Shown piece by piece: positions 47,856 through 58,722 of a stretch of DNA of 64,000 nt. Made by a program: the position numbers and the translations under genes. Numbering within the stretch: position 1 is the first letter of the stretch; each line of letters begins with the position of its first letter. This DNA is from Vibrio tasmaniensis (lineage in GTDB: Bacteria > Pseudomonadota > Gammaproteobacteria > Enterobacterales > Vibrionaceae). The notes below the pieces were generated by a model that was not told the DNA's origin, searched no databases, and saw only the letters and a list, made by a program, of their open reading frames with translations. The stretch is taken from the NCBI RefSeq assembly GCF_024347635.1, contig NZ_AP025510.1:1240001-1304000 (forward strand). The letters are read 5' to 3'.

Positions 47856-48230
47856 TTAGCGTTCGCCCTGAACCTCAAAGTCATCGCTGACTAAACGAGC
47901 ACAACCATCCGCTTCTAGTGCCCAGTGCTCACGATGCACAACACCAAACGCCTTGTTCATTGTCCAACTAGCGGTAAGAATGTAGCCGCCTTCTGGGTGC
48001 TCTTCCCACGTAACGTCTGTGTAATCAACGTCTTTGAAGCCTTGGTCGATGATGTTTTGCCAAAATGCTTGAATTGCTTCACGGCCTTCAAAAGTGCCAA
48101 ATGGGCGAGCTTCCATCACACAAGCCTCTGTGTATTGATCAGCACAACCTTTCGCATCTTGGCTGTTGAATGCTTTTTGCCACGCGTTAATGCCTTTCTT
48201 ACATGCTTCTAATACTTGGTTGTTTAACAT
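47856..48230 (-). CDS. NTF2-like / SnoaL-fold protein
   Basis: A 124-residue cytosolic protein with a cone-shaped NTF2 fold pattern: AWQKAFNSQDAKGCADQYTE near the start (part quoted), then ARPFGTFEGREAIQAFWQNII, then the strand GGYILTASWTMNKAFGVVHREHW. I chose the ATG at 48230; a frame from 48263 has no family sequence. Members may be isomerases or simple ligand binders. It is divergent from a LysR gene, which probably controls it. Confidence 0.83.
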   Translation of the reverse strand: MLNNQVLEACKKGINAWQKAFNSQDAKGCADQYTEACVMEARPFGTFEGREAIQAFWQNIIDQGFKDVDYTDVTWEEHPEGGYILTASWTMNKAFGVVHREHWALEADGCARLVSDDFEVQGER

Positions 48231-48371
48231 TGCTTTTCTCCATAACAGTCTTCTTTCAAACACTGTGTCTTTGATTCGATATCTCGATAAGTTGGATTCA
48301 GTTTAGTCTTGGAAATTGATTTGAAAAACAGAGATAATAGAAAATACTGTATGTAAAAAGAGAACAATAAG

Positions 48372-49238
48372 ATGAGTAAGCTAAAGCAGATGTCGATTTT
48401 CGCTCACATCGTAGAGCAGGGCTCAGTATCAGGCGCGGCTGAAAAACTTGAGTTATCAAAATCAGTGGTCAGTCAGCATCTTAAAATATTGGAGCAAGAG
48501 CTAGGGGCTTCACTTCTCAAACGCACAACACGAAGACAAACCTTAACCAGTATGGGTGAGCGTTTTTATTTAAGTTGCAAAGACATCAACGTGATTGCTG
48601 ACTCGGCTTGGGATATGGCCAAAGCCGAGCTAGAAGAGCCACAAGGTAGAATTCGAATTACTGCTCCGAATGCGTTGATGGATTTATTGGTCGCGCCTGT
48701 TATTGCAGACTTGATGAAGCAATATCCGAAACTAAAGCCTGAGCTGATTAGTGATGATCAACACTTGGATTTTATGGAGCACGATATTGATCTCGCAGTA
48801 CGAGTAGGAACTTCTCGTGACAGTAACCTAAAGCAGAAACGCTTGGGCGAGTTTAAAGACGTGTTGTGTGGCGTTGAAAGCCTGCGATCTCGTGAGCTGG
48901 ACGCTATTCCTTACATTGCTAACTCATGGCAAGGTAAGCAAGTCTCTCATCATTTTACTTCTCAAAATGAGCAAGACTTTATTTACCAACAACGAGCAAG
49001 CTGCACTACGAACTCCTTTCATAGCTGCCTCGCCTTGATCAAATCTGGCGTTGGTATTGGTGTGATTCCAGACTTTTACCTTCATCAGTTGTCCGATGAG
49101 GTAGTCGACATCATGCCTAGCTTTCAATTACCCACTAACACGGTTTATGCGCTGAACCCATTCGCTTCCAACACACCTATCGCCATCAAACTGTGTGTTC
49201 AAGCGTTGGAAGAGAAGCTCAAACAGAACTTTGTTTAA
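48372..49238 (+). CDS. LysR-family transcription regulator (CrgA/DsdC-like subgroup)
   Basis: DNA-binding regulator, 288 residues. The N-terminal winged helix has EQGSVSGAAEKLELSKSVVSQ and then LEQELGASLLKRTTR, the pattern of the large AaeR/CrgA subgroup. The effector-binding domain follows from about residue 90. It is divergent from the NTF2-like gene across 141 bp. The inducer is unknown. Confidence 0.9.
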   Translation: MSKLKQMSIFAHIVEQGSVSGAAEKLELSKSVVSQHLKILEQELGASLLKRTTRRQTLTSMGERFYLSCKDINVIADSAWDMAKAELEEPQGRIRITAPNALMDLLVAPVIADLMKQYPKLKPELISDDQHLDFMEHDIDLAVRVGTSRDSNLKQKRLGEFKDVLCGVESLRSRELDAIPYIANSWQGKQVSHHFTSQNEQDFIYQQRASCTTNSFHSCLALIKSGVGIGVIPDFYLHQLSDEVVDIMPSFQLPTNTVYALNPFASNTPIAIKLCVQALEEKLKQNFV

Positions 49239-49292
49239 TACCAATTCGATAAGTCAGCGATCTAGTCAGAGGGCTGCAAGCAAATTTGGTAA

Positions 49293-49480
49293 GAGATTAG
49301 CCTGAGTAACAGTAAAAAAACGTTACCTGAGCGGGTCAAACGTACCCTCAAGCAAGAGAACTTGCTTACTCAGTGCAACGGTCTTAACGAGTTAAAAACG
49401 TGTGTTGAAGAGTCGATATGTACGTATGACGAGATGAGGCCCATCTGAGCCTAGGTATGCATGCACCAAATAATACACAA
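49293..49480 (+). pseudogene. Remnant of an IS3-family transposase (OrfB C-terminus)
   Basis: Translating from 49326 gives PERVKRTLKQENLL and then LKTCVEESICTYDEMRP, the end of IS3-type OrfB integrases. At the run GGCCC (49438-49442) the frame shifts, and the next frame reads HLSLGMHAP, completing the family's RPHLSLxMxTP motif. So one inserted base broke the end of the gene. Nothing upstream of 49293 extends it, so most of the element is gone. No inverted repeats were found. Confidence 0.82.
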
Positions 49481-49483
49481 AAA

Positions 49484-49509
49484 AAGCCAGTAACTTGCGT
49501 TACTGGCTT
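49484..49509 (-). terminator. Hairpin terminator for the minus-strand lipoprotein gene
   Basis: AGCCAGTAAC pairs with GTTACTGGCT around TTGC. On the minus strand a run of seven T bases follows. It lies about 130 bases past the stop of the gene at 49638. Confidence 0.78.
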
Positions 49510-49637
49510 ACTAAAAGTCGTCAATCTATTTTAGGACTAGACACAGCTATCTAAAGGCTAACAATGACTACAAGTCCTATATGGTAGCTTCGGCTTAAGC
49601 TTGTAGCGCATTGACTGAGCCTGTGCCACCTGGATAC

Positions 49638-51068
49638 CTAGTTGTTAGGGTAACCAGGGAACTTAGCTTTAAGTGCAGTTCGAGTCGGGAAGTACTTCTC
49701 CATAAATTTAACCATTGCAGGGTCGTTAGCCTGTAGCTCGGTAAACGTAGCTGAACTTAATTCTTGCGCACTGTAGCCTTTATGGTTTAAGTCGTAGTAT
49801 GAATATAGAGAGTAGGCTAGATATTCTTGATCGTATGATTCTGCATCCAAATCAGCTTTGACAATCGTAGAGTCTTTTCCATTAGGAAAATATAAGCCTG
49901 CTTGAATGGCTTTTTCATTGAGTTCATCTAATTCTTTTTGCATCACTCCCCATTTTGATGACGGTGACTGCATCGCGAGGTTCATGATGCCGTAATCGTG
50001 TACAAAGTGAATTATCTCTTCAAATGCAGCGTCTCTTTTTGTCACTAAACCCGGTTTATTTTCGCCTGATGTTGTATCTGTTGTCTCTGTTGCAAATAAA
50101 TCTTGGTAACGGTAATTCGCATCTAAGAAGTCACTCACATCTCTCTCTGACCAATCTTTGTCGAAAAAGAATGCCATTGTCGCTTTGCTGTCGTAAATCG
50201 CTTTGGTGACTTCTGCCGGGAAGTGCTCCAGGTAGTACTGCATAATTTTCTTAACGTGAGCTACTTTGTCTTCTGAATTTTCTAGCGACTTGTCTTCAAC
50301 TAGAAGAGGGATCTTATAACCATGAGCTTCAACACAAGTCTGCTGCTTTACTCCCGCCTTGAGTAGAGCGCCCGTAGCATTTGAGATAACGGAGCAGTCA
50401 TTAGTTGATACGAGGTTGAATGCTTTTGAAGCGTTTTGAGCGAAAGAAGGAACGAATTGAATACCATTACTCAAAGTATCATCAACACGAACGTAAAGGT
50501 TCATCGGTCTCCTTTGTGCCAGGTTAAACGTGACGCCAACATTATCTTTAATGAATTGTTTATCAATACGAACAGTGTCGGCCTTTTTCCATTGAACAAT
50601 ATTCTTGATGTTGCTTTCAACCTCGGCGATAGCAAGCTTTTCAGGTGTCGTCGTCGAATTGAAATTTTCGTAATAGATAGTGAAATTTTCGACCTCGTAT
50701 TTTTTGCCTGCAGAGTTTGTTGCGGTTAACGAGAAAGTGATATCAGCATCGCTTTGAGTTTTGTAATTACGTTCAGGAATACCGTGAACTTGTGCGAAAT
50801 AGCCGCTCGTTTTTTTTTCAGAACTATACTGAGTGATATCAATGTTTGTATTTTTTTCGGCACCCAGTTTCATCGACTTCACGCTAAAATGCAGTGAGTA
50901 GTCGTTTCCTAGGGTTGCAACTGAGCTTGAGCTGGACGCATCAATAATGTTCTTAGAATTGTTTGAGCTACTTGAGCTACTTGGGTTACTTGAGTTGCTA
51001 TCACTGCCACCACAAGCGGTAAGCATTGTGGCTAAAACTAAAGTTGGAATAGTAAATTTATTCATCAT
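49638..51068 (-). CDS. Lipoprotein of unknown function with a zincin-like motif
   Basis: A 476-residue predicted lipoprotein: signal peptide, lipobox LTAC at 16-19, then a Ser/Asn-rich linker (20-50). The middle is beta-rich. The last third is helical and contains EEIIHFVHDYG, which resembles part of a zinc-peptidase helix but has Glu where the first His of HExxH should be. A following YNxAxQSPSSKWG-like segment and EYLAYSLYSYYD could supply a third ligand, but this is guesswork. No family is recognised. It is monocistronic and AT-richer than cydC downstream. Confidence 0.75.
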   Translation of the reverse strand: MMNKFTIPTLVLATMLTACGGSDSNSSNPSSSSSSNNSKNIIDASSSSSVATLGNDYSLHFSVKSMKLGAEKNTNIDITQYSSEKKTSGYFAQVHGIPERNYKTQSDADITFSLTATNSAGKKYEVENFTIYYENFNSTTTPEKLAIAEVESNIKNIVQWKKADTVRIDKQFIKDNVGVTFNLAQRRPMNLYVRVDDTLSNGIQFVPSFAQNASKAFNLVSTNDCSVISNATGALLKAGVKQQTCVEAHGYKIPLLVEDKSLENSEDKVAHVKKIMQYYLEHFPAEVTKAIYDSKATMAFFFDKDWSERDVSDFLDANYRYQDLFATETTDTTSGENKPGLVTKRDAAFEEIIHFVHDYGIMNLAMQSPSSKWGVMQKELDELNEKAIQAGLYFPNGKDSTIVKADLDAESYDQEYLAYSLYSYYDLNHKGYSAQELSSATFTELQANDPAMVKFMEKYFPTRTALKAKFPGYPNN

Positions 51069-51184
51069 AGGAAACCGACTATCTGCGAATTATAAGGCCA
51101 CCATGGTACAATAAATCGTCTTTTTTCTTTGTAAGCATTTGTAAATCCCATGTACTTATAAAGGTATGGTATGGATGCACAAAA

Positions 51185-51210
51185 AAGCCTGAGTATATGA
51201 ACTCAGGCTT
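51185..51210 (-). terminator. Hairpin terminator of the cydDC operon
   Basis: AAGCCTGAGT pairs with ACTCAGGCTT around a 6-base loop. On the minus strand it is followed by TTTTTTGTG. It lies about 40 bases after the cydC stop. Confidence 0.85.
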
Positions 51211-51247
51211 TGAATGGTGTTCTTTTTTGGCAGTGAACTAAAGCTCG

Positions 51248-52969
51248 CTAGATTGCCTGACGAAGTTGGAAGTAACGTCCTTCTTCGTTTAACAGTTTCT
51301 CGTGAGAGCCGTGTTCTACAATCTCGCCTTGTTCAATCAGAACGATAGAATCCATTGATTCCAGACCAATCAAACGGTGCGTAATGAAGATAACCGTCTT
51401 GCCTTCGAAGTGCTTCTCGAACAGCGTCATGATGCTCTGCTCAGTTTGCTTATCTAAGCCTTCTGTTGGCTCATCTAGAAGCAGGATAGGGGCATCATGA
51501 AGAATGGCACGTGCGATACCAATACGGCGCTTTTCACCACCAGACAGTTGACGACCACCGTCACCCAACCAGCTATCAAGACCGTCATTCTCAAGCAGCT
51601 TTTCTAGACCAACGTCTTTAAGGATGTTAGCTAGGTGCTCATCGTTGGCATCTGGTTTCGCAATCAACAAGTTGTCGCGTAGGCTGCCATTCAAGATGTC
51701 GACACGCTGGCTTACCACACTGATTGATTCACGCAGTTGTGACTCGTTCCATTGTGTTAGTTCAATGCCCGCGATTGAGATGTAACCCTTTTTAGGATCC
51801 CAGTAGCGAGTCAGAAGCTGAATCAGAGTCGATTTACCTGAACCCGTTTGACCCACAATCGCAACCTTGTTTGTTGCAGGAATCGTTAGGTCAACAGCGT
51901 TCAGAACACTGCGCTCAGAATCAGGGTAGTTGAACGTCACGTTTGAGAACGTAATATCAAGCGGCTTGTTGATGTCAAGCTTCTCTTCAGCGAACTGAAC
52001 TTCAGGCTCCGACAAAATAACTTCGTTCAAGCGACGAGCAGAAGACAGAGTTTGACCTAAATGCTGGAACGCGCCCGCAATAGGCATCAGCAGTTCAAAA
52101 CTTGCCATAGTAGCGAACGCCATTAGCGCGATGAACGGGTCTGGTGCATTACCACCTACGCCGTCAGCCGCAAGCCAAAGCATAAGAACCAGCGTCAAAC
52201 CGTTGAACAGCATTAGCGCTGCTGAAGCCATACCGGTTAGGTTGGCATTCACAAACTGATTCGCCATCAGCTTGTGTTGCGTTTCTAGAATCGCATTACG
52301 GTAACGCTCTTCCGCACCGAACAGAGTCAGTTCGCTGTAGCCTTCAATCCAATCTAGCGTAGTCACACGAAGATCGGCTTTGTTCTGTGTCAGTTCACCA
52401 CCGTTACGTTTACCTAGCTTGTAAAACAAGATTGGCCAAACCAACAGCATGATCAGAAGGATAGAACCCAAGATCAAACCTAGTGAGCTATCGAACCACA
52501 TTAAGAACAGAGTCAGGAAGAATATCCCGAACACACCCACCGTCACAGGGCTTACTAAGCGCAAGTACACGTGATCCATTGCATCGACATCAGCAACCAA
52601 ACGGTTGAGTAGGTCAGCGTCACGAAGATTTGAAATACGACCTGGGATCAGCGGTGCCAGTTTCTTGAAGAAGAAGATACGCAGATCAGTTAATAGCTTG
52701 AATGTCGCATTGTGGCTGACAACACGTTCACCCCAACGACCCGCAGTGCGGCTCATTGCCAAACCACGTACACCACCACCCGGTAGCATGTAGTTGAAGG
52801 TTTCACGTGCAATCGTAAGGCCTGCAACCGCAGAAGCTGAAATGAACCAGCCTGATAGTGTTAACAAGCCGATAGAAGCCGACAGAGTAGCAAAAGCCAA
52901 TAGCATGCCTAGCGATAGGCCAAACCAATGCTTTTTATAGAGTTTCAGGTAAGGCAGTAAATCACGCAT
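51248..52969 (-). CDS. cydC: Thiol/heme ABC exporter subunit CydC
   Basis: Inner membrane half-transporter of 573 residues. Six helices cover the first 300 residues, starting MRDLLPYLKLYKKHW. The nucleotide-binding domain has Walker A GQTGSGKST, signature LSGGEKRRIG and Walker B ILLLDEPTEGLD. It pairs with CydD to export cysteine or glutathione (and, in recent work, heme) to the periplasm for cytochrome bd assembly. It overlaps the cydD stop by 8 bases. The order cydD-cydC with trxB upstream matches E. coli and Vibrio. Confidence 0.96.
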   Translation of the reverse strand: MRDLLPYLKLYKKHWFGLSLGMLLAFATLSASIGLLTLSGWFISASAVAGLTIARETFNYMLPGGGVRGLAMSRTAGRWGERVVSHNATFKLLTDLRIFFFKKLAPLIPGRISNLRDADLLNRLVADVDAMDHVYLRLVSPVTVGVFGIFFLTLFLMWFDSSLGLILGSILLIMLLVWPILFYKLGKRNGGELTQNKADLRVTTLDWIEGYSELTLFGAEERYRNAILETQHKLMANQFVNANLTGMASAALMLFNGLTLVLMLWLAADGVGGNAPDPFIALMAFATMASFELLMPIAGAFQHLGQTLSSARRLNEVILSEPEVQFAEEKLDINKPLDITFSNVTFNYPDSERSVLNAVDLTIPATNKVAIVGQTGSGKSTLIQLLTRYWDPKKGYISIAGIELTQWNESQLRESISVVSQRVDILNGSLRDNLLIAKPDANDEHLANILKDVGLEKLLENDGLDSWLGDGGRQLSGGEKRRIGIARAILHDAPILLLDEPTEGLDKQTEQSIMTLFEKHFEGKTVIFITHRLIGLESMDSIVLIEQGEIVEHGSHEKLLNEEGRYFQLRQAI

Positions 52970-54746
52970 CTAAATTACCCTTATTATCTTGTTGAGCTAA
53001 GTTCGCGTTCAGCATCTCTTCAAACAAACCACCCGCAGTCGAAAGCTGAGAGTAATGACCTTGTTCAACCAGACCACCATCGCGCATAACCAGAATATTA
53101 TCGACTGATTTAAGAGGAGCGAGTTGGTGCGTCACAAGCAGGGCAGTTCGGCTTTCAATATTGCTATTGATGCCTTTCATTACTAACTGTTCACTACGAG
53201 TATCTAGGCTGGCTGTTGGTTCATCTAATAACCAGAACTGACCGTCTTGAATCATTGCGCGAGCCAAAGCTAAACGCTGAGATTGACCAACAGACAGGCC
53301 GCCGGAGCGATCAGAAATCATGTAATCCAAGCCGTGCTCGTTTACAAATTCGCTAGCAAATGATTGCTCAAGTGCATTCTCGACAACTTGGTCAGCAATA
53401 CCGTGCTTACCGAGAGTGACGTTGTCACGAATGCTGCCGTGCAGTAGCAACGGGTTTTGACCAACCCAGCTAATGGTTTTACGCCAAGAGGCTAAGTCGA
53501 GGTCACGCAATTCAATATCATTGATTTTCAAGCTTCCTTCATAAGGCATGAAACCAAGGATGGCATTGATCAAACTTGTTTTACCCGCACCACTTGGGCC
53601 AACTAACGCAGTCGATTGGCGAGTGTTCAATACGAACGAGATAGGGCCAACTAATTGAACACCTTCAGGGCTTAACACTTTTAGGTCGGTAGCTTCAATA
53701 TTGATGCCTTGAGCTGAATCGAGTTGAGTGTTACCTGATTTAACCTTAGTGATGTCTGTTTCTAGGAACTCGACAATACTTTCAGCTGCGCCAACCGCTT
53801 GTTGCTTCGCGTGGTAGAAAGTACCTAAGTCACGTAGAGGTTGGTAAAACTCTGGCGCTAAGATAAGGATAAACAAACCTGCGAATAGCGTAATGCCTGC
53901 ACCGTAATGACCAAAGTTCAGCTCACCAATATAAGTGAAACCAAAGTAAACCGCCGTCATCGCGATAGAGATAGACGTGAAGAACTCAAGTACCGCAGAA
54001 GACAAGAAAGCGATTTTCAACACATCCATGGTACGCGTTCTGAACACTTCAGATGCACCTTTAAGTACTTCTGTTTCAGCGTTGGTGCGGTCAAATAGAC
54101 GAATGGTTGTCATAGACTGAAGACGGTCGTAAAAATGACCAGAAAGACGCTGAAGCGCTTTGAAGTTTTTACGGTTTGCGTCAGCGGCTTTCATACCAAC
54201 CAATGCCATGAACATTGGTACCAGTGGTGCAGTAATCAAGAAGATCAAACCCGCCGCCCAGTTGACTGGGAACACGACCACAAGAATGATAAACGGAATC
54301 ATCACCGACAGAGACATCTGAGGTAAGTAGCGAGAGAAGAAGTCTTGCATGTCTTCAACTTGCTCTAACAACAGCGTTGCCCACGTACCGGCAGGTTTAC
54401 CTTTGATGTAAGCAGGGCCTAACTCGCGTAACTTATCTAGGATGAGTTGCCTGATGTAGACACGGATCTGTTCACCACAGCGATAACCTGCGATTTCACG
54501 TCCCCATGTACAGCCAGCACGGCCAACGACCGATAATGCCAAGCCTGCGAAATGACCAACCAGTTCAGATTTATCGACATTTTCGATGATCAGCTGGTGA
54601 AGAATAGAGGCGAGAAGAGCTGCTTGAGCAATTAAGAACACGCTTGAAAGTACGCCAAGGCTAATCGCAATCATAAGCCAGCGTTTCGCTAACTTACTCT
54701 GTTGCTTAAGCCACTTGTTCAAGCTGCGTTGTTTTTTCTTATCCAT
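52962..54746 (-). CDS. cydD: Thiol/heme ABC exporter subunit CydD
   Basis: Inner membrane half-transporter of 594 residues, partner of CydC. It opens with LNKWLKQQSKLAKRW and shows the CydD pattern GPAYIKGKPAGTWATLLLEQ and LAPEFYQPLRDLGTFYHAK. Walker A is GPSGAGKTS, the signature is LSVGQSQRLALAR (LSVGQ rather than LSGGQ), and Walker B is FWLLDEPTASLD. First gene of the operon. The trxB terminator lies about 60 bases upstream, so it has its own promoter or uses read-through. Confidence 0.96.
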   Translation of the reverse strand: MDKKKQRSLNKWLKQQSKLAKRWLMIAISLGVLSSVFLIAQAALLASILHQLIIENVDKSELVGHFAGLALSVVGRAGCTWGREIAGYRCGEQIRVYIRQLILDKLRELGPAYIKGKPAGTWATLLLEQVEDMQDFFSRYLPQMSLSVMIPFIILVVVFPVNWAAGLIFLITAPLVPMFMALVGMKAADANRKNFKALQRLSGHFYDRLQSMTTIRLFDRTNAETEVLKGASEVFRTRTMDVLKIAFLSSAVLEFFTSISIAMTAVYFGFTYIGELNFGHYGAGITLFAGLFILILAPEFYQPLRDLGTFYHAKQQAVGAAESIVEFLETDITKVKSGNTQLDSAQGINIEATDLKVLSPEGVQLVGPISFVLNTRQSTALVGPSGAGKTSLINAILGFMPYEGSLKINDIELRDLDLASWRKTISWVGQNPLLLHGSIRDNVTLGKHGIADQVVENALEQSFASEFVNEHGLDYMISDRSGGLSVGQSQRLALARAMIQDGQFWLLDEPTASLDTRSEQLVMKGINSNIESRTALLVTHQLAPLKSVDNILVMRDGGLVEQGHYSQLSTAGGLFEEMLNANLAQQDNKGNLDA

Positions 54747-54801
54747 TATGAAGGCTTAATGATAATTATTATTTGTTGAGGGCGGCTAGTATACAAAAGA
54801 A

Positions 54802-54826
54802 AGCCCAGTGGATATACCACTGGGCT
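54802..54826 (-). terminator. Hairpin terminator of trxB
   Basis: AGCCCAGTGG pairs with CCACTGGGCT. On the minus strand it is followed by TTTCTTTTG. It lies about 80 bases after the trxB stop and before cydD. Confidence 0.83.
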
Positions 54827-54907
54827 CTAGGGATTTACAACAAAATGTGATGACGCCCTGCATCTACTGAGGTGAGGGCTTCGATATTTAAATCTGCAAT
54901 CTCAGAT

Positions 54908-56179
<1,272 letters not shown>

Positions 56180-56566
56180 ATGAACTTACTCCCAACAGGC
56201 ACACAGCTAGGTAAATTGGAACTACTGGAAGTGTATCAAGACGTCTTAGGGCCGAAGTGCTTTTCGGTTAAGAATGAAAACACTCAAAGGTTTATGGTGT
56301 ATTGGAGTGGGGATTACGACGCCGGCAAATGCATTAAGTGGGCTTACATTCCGGTGACCAAACCATTGCTTGCCAGCTTGCTAAACAAAGAAGTGAGCTT
56401 TCACGATGCGTTCCACCGTTCAGACAAGCTTTATTTAGCGACTATCTACACAAACGAAGTAGGGAAGCCCGCGAAAGTCGAACTGCTAAACACAACGAAC
56501 AAGCATTTAGTAAACCTACCGCCCGTTGATTTTGAAATCGACCTTGAAGAAGCATGTGTGTTTTAG
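56180..56566 (+). CDS. Small protein, possibly DUF6575-like
   Basis: A 128-residue acidic cytosolic protein. It opens MNLLPTGTQLGKLELLEVYQ, has the aromatic VYWSGDYD and KWAYIPVTKPLLASLLNKE segments, and ends LEEACVF. The order of W-YIPV and the following helix recalls DUF6575 proteins, from memory and not certain. ATG follows GAGGAACGAGCG. It lies at the left edge of the AT-rich insert, next to trxB and upstream of the ATPase-HEPN pair but 458 bases away. Whether it belongs to that system is open. Confidence 0.68.
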   Translation: MNLLPTGTQLGKLELLEVYQDVLGPKCFSVKNENTQRFMVYWSGDYDAGKCIKWAYIPVTKPLLASLLNKEVSFHDAFHRSDKLYLATIYTNEVGKPAKVELLNTTNKHLVNLPPVDFEIDLEEACVF

Positions 56567-57024
56567 TTTCTACAAGATTAGTTACGGGCTCCGAAGCGTC
56601 TAATTGGACATTAGCAATTAATGAATTACTTCTTGTAAGGAAAATATGCAAGTAGTTAGGCGACAACAATACTTAGCAGGAACTGCGCCTTCATGGATTC
56701 AATCTGAATTAGAGGTTAAGACTTCAACACATTTACTTAGGCTTGCTAGAGCTATAGCCATACATTAAGAAATAATATACGGCTATGTTGGGATAGCTAG
56801 AATGGTAATTAACCTGACTACTTAGCCATAGTTTTGATGCTATGTAGTCAAAGTTGAGCTCAAAACTCTACAGCTCGGCTTAATCAATTAAACAATTATT
56901 TCAAACACTGGTAACAACAAAAGCCTGTTTTAGCCTTAGAAGCCCAATTTGACTTGGTCCTTAATGACAAGTAAATCCGTTGATGCCATAATTGACGTGA
57001 GATTAAACAAGAGATTATAACAAA
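56567..57024 (+). other. Gap upstream of the ATPase gene, with one possible 40-residue ORF
   Basis: The only supported coding hint is a frame at 56646-56768 (MQVVRRQQYLAGTAPSWIQ...) preceded by AAGGAAAAT, which may be a tiny gene or a decayed fragment. An imperfect hairpin sits near 56818-56852 (GACTAC ... GTAGTC). The promoter of the ATPase-HEPN operon should lie in this stretch. The area is AT-rich. Confidence 0.4.
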
Positions 57025-58722
57025 ATGATAGACTTAGACGTATTTACTGAGCAAGCTGAGTACATCCCCAAAAAATCATTTAAAAAGTGGACAATCAGCC
57101 ATCAAAATGAAGTAGATATAGTCAAAAAGCTCACGCAAGGGGGAGCTAAACTAATTACCGGACCTAGAGGGTGTGGTAAGACTACTCTGATGCTCAAAGC
57201 TTATAACAACCTGATATCGAGTAAGCGAGCCAATACCTTACCAGTGTATGTTAACTTCAAGTCTTCATTAAAGTTGGAGCCTTTGTACAGAAATAATCCA
57301 AACGCAGCTTATTGGTTCAATCAATGGCTTTTATTGAAAGTTCTCTTAGGACTTTATGAAAGTCAGGAAATTGCTTTAGGCGAACAAAGCTTATCTTTTT
57401 TATCAATGAGTAAAGCCCATATTCAAAAAGTAGTTGAACTACTTGAAATGGGAAGAGTTGACTTGATTGATGAAAATGAAGATCACGTAAGCATCTCTAT
57501 TATAGATAGCTGTATAAATAGTGTTATTTCCAATCTCGGTAAATCTAGGTGTGCACTGCTGCTTGATGATGCTGGCCATGCTTTCTCAGCAGAACAACAG
57601 CATGACTTTTTTGAATTTTTCAGAGAAGTGAAATCTAAATCCATATCCCCTAAAGCAGCTATTTACCCTGGAGTTACAAGCTACTCGTCTTCTTTCCACG
57701 TTGGGCATGATGCAGAAGAAATTGATGTATGGGTTAAACCAACGGACAATGGCTACTTAGACTTTATGCATCAATTATTGAAAAGTCGGTTCAACGAACA
57801 GGTTTATCTTCAATTAACAAAACATGAGCATCTACTCAACCTCATGTGCTATGCAGCATATGGTATTCCTCGTTCGCTGTTAAATATGATTTCTGAATTG
57901 TGTAAAATTAACGCCGATGCAAATGGAGGGGATGCTGCAGAGATAAAATTGGATAATAAAAGAACGCTCGCTGCTATCAAGGGATCGTTTGAAAAAAGTT
58001 ATCAAATATATGATTCATTAAGATTGAAACTACCTATGTATAGTAACTTTATTGACACAGGTGCATCATTTTTTGAAAACAGTTTGAAACTTTTAAAAGA
58101 ATTTAATAAAGGACCAGATACAACTAAGCAGAGCTCAATTATCGCCATAAAAAGGCCTATTAGCCCAGAATTAGGTAAAGTAATCGGTTTCTTTCAGTAT
58201 TCAGGGATAATATCGCCATCAGGTATAAGTAGTAGAGGTAATAAAGGTGTATATGAACTTTATGAGCTTCATTATGCAGCGATAATTGATAGAAATGTGT
58301 TCTTTAGTAGCCGTGGTATTAATGTTGAAAACTACTGTTTAGCGTTTAGTAGTCGGCCTAACCACCATTACCCAAGGCACGGTGAACAATCACTGTTAGA
58401 AGCGATAGAGTGTTCTTTTGTCCTAGCATTACCAGCGTGCGAAGTATGTAAAACACCTAGGCTGTCGGATGAAGCAAGGTTTTGCATGAGTTGTGGTTCA
58501 AAACTAAAAGATGCATCTATATTTGAAGACATTGTTAATCAAGATATATCGAAATTACCGATCACAGAAGCTCGTGCACAATCGATAAAAGAGTCATCAA
58601 AGATTAGAATTATCAAAGATATCTTGATGGATCATGATAATAAAGAGTTACGTAGCGTAAGAATGATTGGTCCCACATGGGCTAAAAAAATCCGTAATTA
58701 TGCAGAGGAGTTTATTGCGTAA
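57025..58722 (+). CDS. P-loop ATPase with C-terminal zinc ribbon and HhH-like tail
   Basis: A 565-residue cytosolic ATPase of the ORC/CDC6- or STAND-like type. Walker A GPRGCGKT is at 46-53 and Walker B LLLDDAG at 178-184, followed by a conserved IYPGVTSYSSSFHVG segment. The region about 370-425 (LGKVIGFFQYSGIISPSG) looks like a winged helix. A zinc ribbon with two CxxC pairs (CEVC at 472, CMSC at 487) comes next. The last 25 residues (MIGPTWAKKI) resemble a helix-hairpin-helix. So it probably binds nucleic acid and switches with ATP. Its stop overlaps the HEPN gene start (TAATG). It is AT-richer than trxB. A defence role is inference. Confidence 0.82.
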   Translation: MIDLDVFTEQAEYIPKKSFKKWTISHQNEVDIVKKLTQGGAKLITGPRGCGKTTLMLKAYNNLISSKRANTLPVYVNFKSSLKLEPLYRNNPNAAYWFNQWLLLKVLLGLYESQEIALGEQSLSFLSMSKAHIQKVVELLEMGRVDLIDENEDHVSISIIDSCINSVISNLGKSRCALLLDDAGHAFSAEQQHDFFEFFREVKSKSISPKAAIYPGVTSYSSSFHVGHDAEEIDVWVKPTDNGYLDFMHQLLKSRFNEQVYLQLTKHEHLLNLMCYAAYGIPRSLLNMISELCKINADANGGDAAEIKLDNKRTLAAIKGSFEKSYQIYDSLRLKLPMYSNFIDTGASFFENSLKLLKEFNKGPDTTKQSSIIAIKRPISPELGKVIGFFQYSGIISPSGISSRGNKGVYELYELHYAAIIDRNVFFSSRGINVENYCLAFSSRPNHHYPRHGEQSLLEAIECSFVLALPACEVCKTPRLSDEARFCMSCGSKLKDASIFEDIVNQDISKLPITEARAQSIKESSKIRIIKDILMDHDNKELRSVRMIGPTWAKKIRNYAEEFIA

